DNA from: Bimastos eiseni
Lineage: Eukaryota; Annelida; Clitellata; Crassiclitellata; Lumbricidae
Assembly (NCBI GenBank): GCA_959347315.1
Contig: OY365810.1
Coordinates: 28,944,924 to 29,008,923, forward strand
Length of the DNA: 64,000 bases
Reading direction: 5' to 3'
Positions 62,120 through 64,000 of this stretch are shown here, piece after piece; positions within the stretch are counted from its first letter, which is position 1; every line of letters begins with the position of its first letter. Made by a program: the position numbers and the translations under genes. Under the pieces are notes generated by a model. The model ran no database searches, was not told the origin of the DNA, and saw only the letters and a list, made by a program, of their open reading frames with translations.

Positions 62120-64000
62120 AGATACGTGTTGAGCAGAAGGCGTGATAGATAAGTGTCGGAGATGACATGACTAAGAGCTGTGAGACTGGTGTGTTAGAGG
62201 CTACCCACAGAGGTTAGAGAGTTGGGACAGTAATGTCTAAGAGTACAAGACATTGAATGTAGCTACCGATAATTGTATAGGCCGAAATGGCTTATGGACT
62301 TGTTTCAAATATGTCTGAACCTCGTAACTTAAGAGAACGTTTGGTGTCCCTAAATGGCGATAGTTTCAGAGTCACAAGATGCTGAACGGTACGACATCAG
62401 GTAGAGGAAGACGAGGCTAGTAGCTTGGAAGGTATGCAAGGCGATGAAGACTCCTGCCGGTATGATTATGAACCCTGTTTTGAGTACGGCCATCCTCAGA
62501 ACGTTGCCCATCCGGCGACCGCGGAATAGGCAGAGTCAGACCTCGTTACTAATTCGAGCCGTGTTACCTTTCTTGGAGAAGAGACCCGTCCCTAATCTTG
62601 CCTGGTGATAGTGAACATCCTGGTAGATATAGAGAGTAACCGTTTGGCATTGAGATTTGGTAAGAAAGTGATTCGGGCGACTTCAGACGTGTTCGCAAGC
62701 TGGAGTCGACACCGTCCGTTAGCGCTAGACAGGCGCTCGGGCGGCAGAACGCCACATATATACGCTGAGTCTGCAGAGACTCTGGTACGTGTTGTTTAAC
62801 CTATCGTGTCCACAACCGCACAAAGTTGAACTGGAAGTCGTTTTTCGCAGGTATTATTGACACTGTAGTTATGATTAGTTACCGGTATAGAAGCAATTTT
62901 AAGGAATCCGAAGTTATCTGATTTTAGCTTATAAAAACGCACAAATGTTATAAATATGTATAGGCCAAATTCTGTAAGCAAACCGTACACTCTGTTACAC
63001 ATAGGCTCATATGACCCGCACCGTATACGCTCTTATCATAATAATCGTAGTCAATTGATACGGAAATGAATTAAGCAGTAATAAATTACTATTATATATA
63101 CACTTGCTTGTGAATGCTCTTCTATAGAAATGAGAGAATATGCTATATATAAAATGATAAAAACAGTAAACATATTATTATTTCGTATAATGGCAAAATA
63201 TGTTTATTCATTTGGGCCCTCTGAGACTTGGGGGCCCAATTAAGGCGCTCGCCTATTGTGCGCGTATAAGCCTACAGGTAAATTAACGCGCCTCTGCGTT
63301 TTATGGTTCAAGGTTGACCCATCACACAATTTCGTTCTACCATGGTGTAATAGGAATCTGGCTGACAATTGAATGTAGGCCTAGATGCTTTAGTAGGCCC
63401 GCTATGAAACCTAGATCAAAACACGACGCAGCGCTCGTGAAAAACCTAGTGCCCAACACTCGGCCTTAAATATCATCCAGAAAATTTGGAGATTATAGCT
63501 GGTCATGATGAAAAAATCGAGGCAGAAGGCCTATGCTAACGGATCGCAAAGCCAAAGCGTTTAATACGGAACCAGCGCATATGGGTCTAGGTCTAGGCTA
63601 ATTATACGCCATCTGTAGATCTGCGCAATGTTAAGCTTAATGTTAAGCCTAATGTCAGGCTTAATATCAGGCTTAATGCTAAGTTTGCTGCTAGGCTTAA
63701 TATTGCTTTAGCGATGCTCACCTGGATGAGTGATGTCTGCCGTTGGTTCTACTCTTATTCTCTGGCGACGTCTAACAGACGTTAATCTGGCTTCAGCGTT
63801 GATCTTTAGCCATGCATTAACGCAGTCACCTGCGAAGCCGCCGCCACCGCTGCGCTTGAGCGGGCATCGATCACACGACGGACGACGACGAACCTTACTC
63901 CTCCCAATCGCCCTTCCACCTCCTCCTCCTCCTCCTTCTCTTCTTCCTCCTCCACTACCTCCTCCTCTATCTCCTTCTTCTGGCCCCGAGCACCTTCTAA
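62120..64000. other. Right flank, no gene seen
   Basis: No exon or RNA gene recognised. 63630-63712 is an imperfect tandem of about 10-11 bases (gttaagcttaat, gttaagcctaat, gtcaggcttaat, atcaggcttaat, gctaagtttgct). The last 80 bases (63915-63990) are pyrimidine-rich (cctcctcctcctccttctct), possibly continuing past the window. Confidence 0.4.

Overview
This is a eukaryotic, almost certainly metazoan, nuclear window. Coding sequence is split into short phase-consistent exons with GT..AG introns, and long AT-rich non-coding stretches are full of decayed transposons, microsatellites and minisatellites. The first two genes are orthologues of widely conserved animal genes. The fourth encodes a small heat-shock protein with two alpha-crystallin domains, an architecture best documented in flatworms. 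I lean to a marine invertebrate, possibly a spiralian, but this window alone does not fix the phylum.

Layout. 1.6-16.1 kb, minus strand: PTPDC1 (dual-specificity-type protein tyrosine phosphatase, HCX5R motif), reconstructed as 11 exons that join in phase to 600 residues. Its introns hold a LINE fragment, a 43-bp minisatellite and a ~1 kb hAT-type element. 19.8-28.0 kb, minus strand: ATE1 (arginyl-tRNA--protein transferase). Its ten coding exons join exactly to 482 or 480 residues, depending on which of two tandem homologous exons is used; these match the mutually exclusive exons known in vertebrate ATE1. 28-38 kb: no gene seen, but nested transposons: a hAT-like element inside a MITE-like element, a 1.29-kb hAT element with target duplication, a LINE tail, a SINE, and a Tc1/mariner copy interrupted by a solo LTR. 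38.3-45.8 kb, plus strand: a six-exon gene (472 residues) that I do not recognise. 47.6-48.9 kb, minus strand: an uninterrupted ORF for the dual-domain small heat-shock protein. 49-59.6 kb: no gene seen; microsatellites, short hAT MITEs and a SINE. 59.7-62.1 kb: an unusual repeat cluster, dense in short hairpins whose stem sequences differ while pairing is kept, and carrying six copies of a core that resembles the 28S rRNA R2 insertion site. 62.1-64 kb: no gene seen.

The four genes act in unrelated processes (phosphatase signalling, N-degron pathway, unknown, chaperone), so no operon-like logic is expected. The observations most worth following are the hairpin/28S-like cluster, the conserved ATE1 mutually exclusive exons separated by a 51-nt intron, the PTPDC1 splice acceptor at the edge of a minisatellite, and the datable nested transposons. 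All gene models are conceptual joins made by eye from splice signals, frame and family resemblance; no alignment or search was run.
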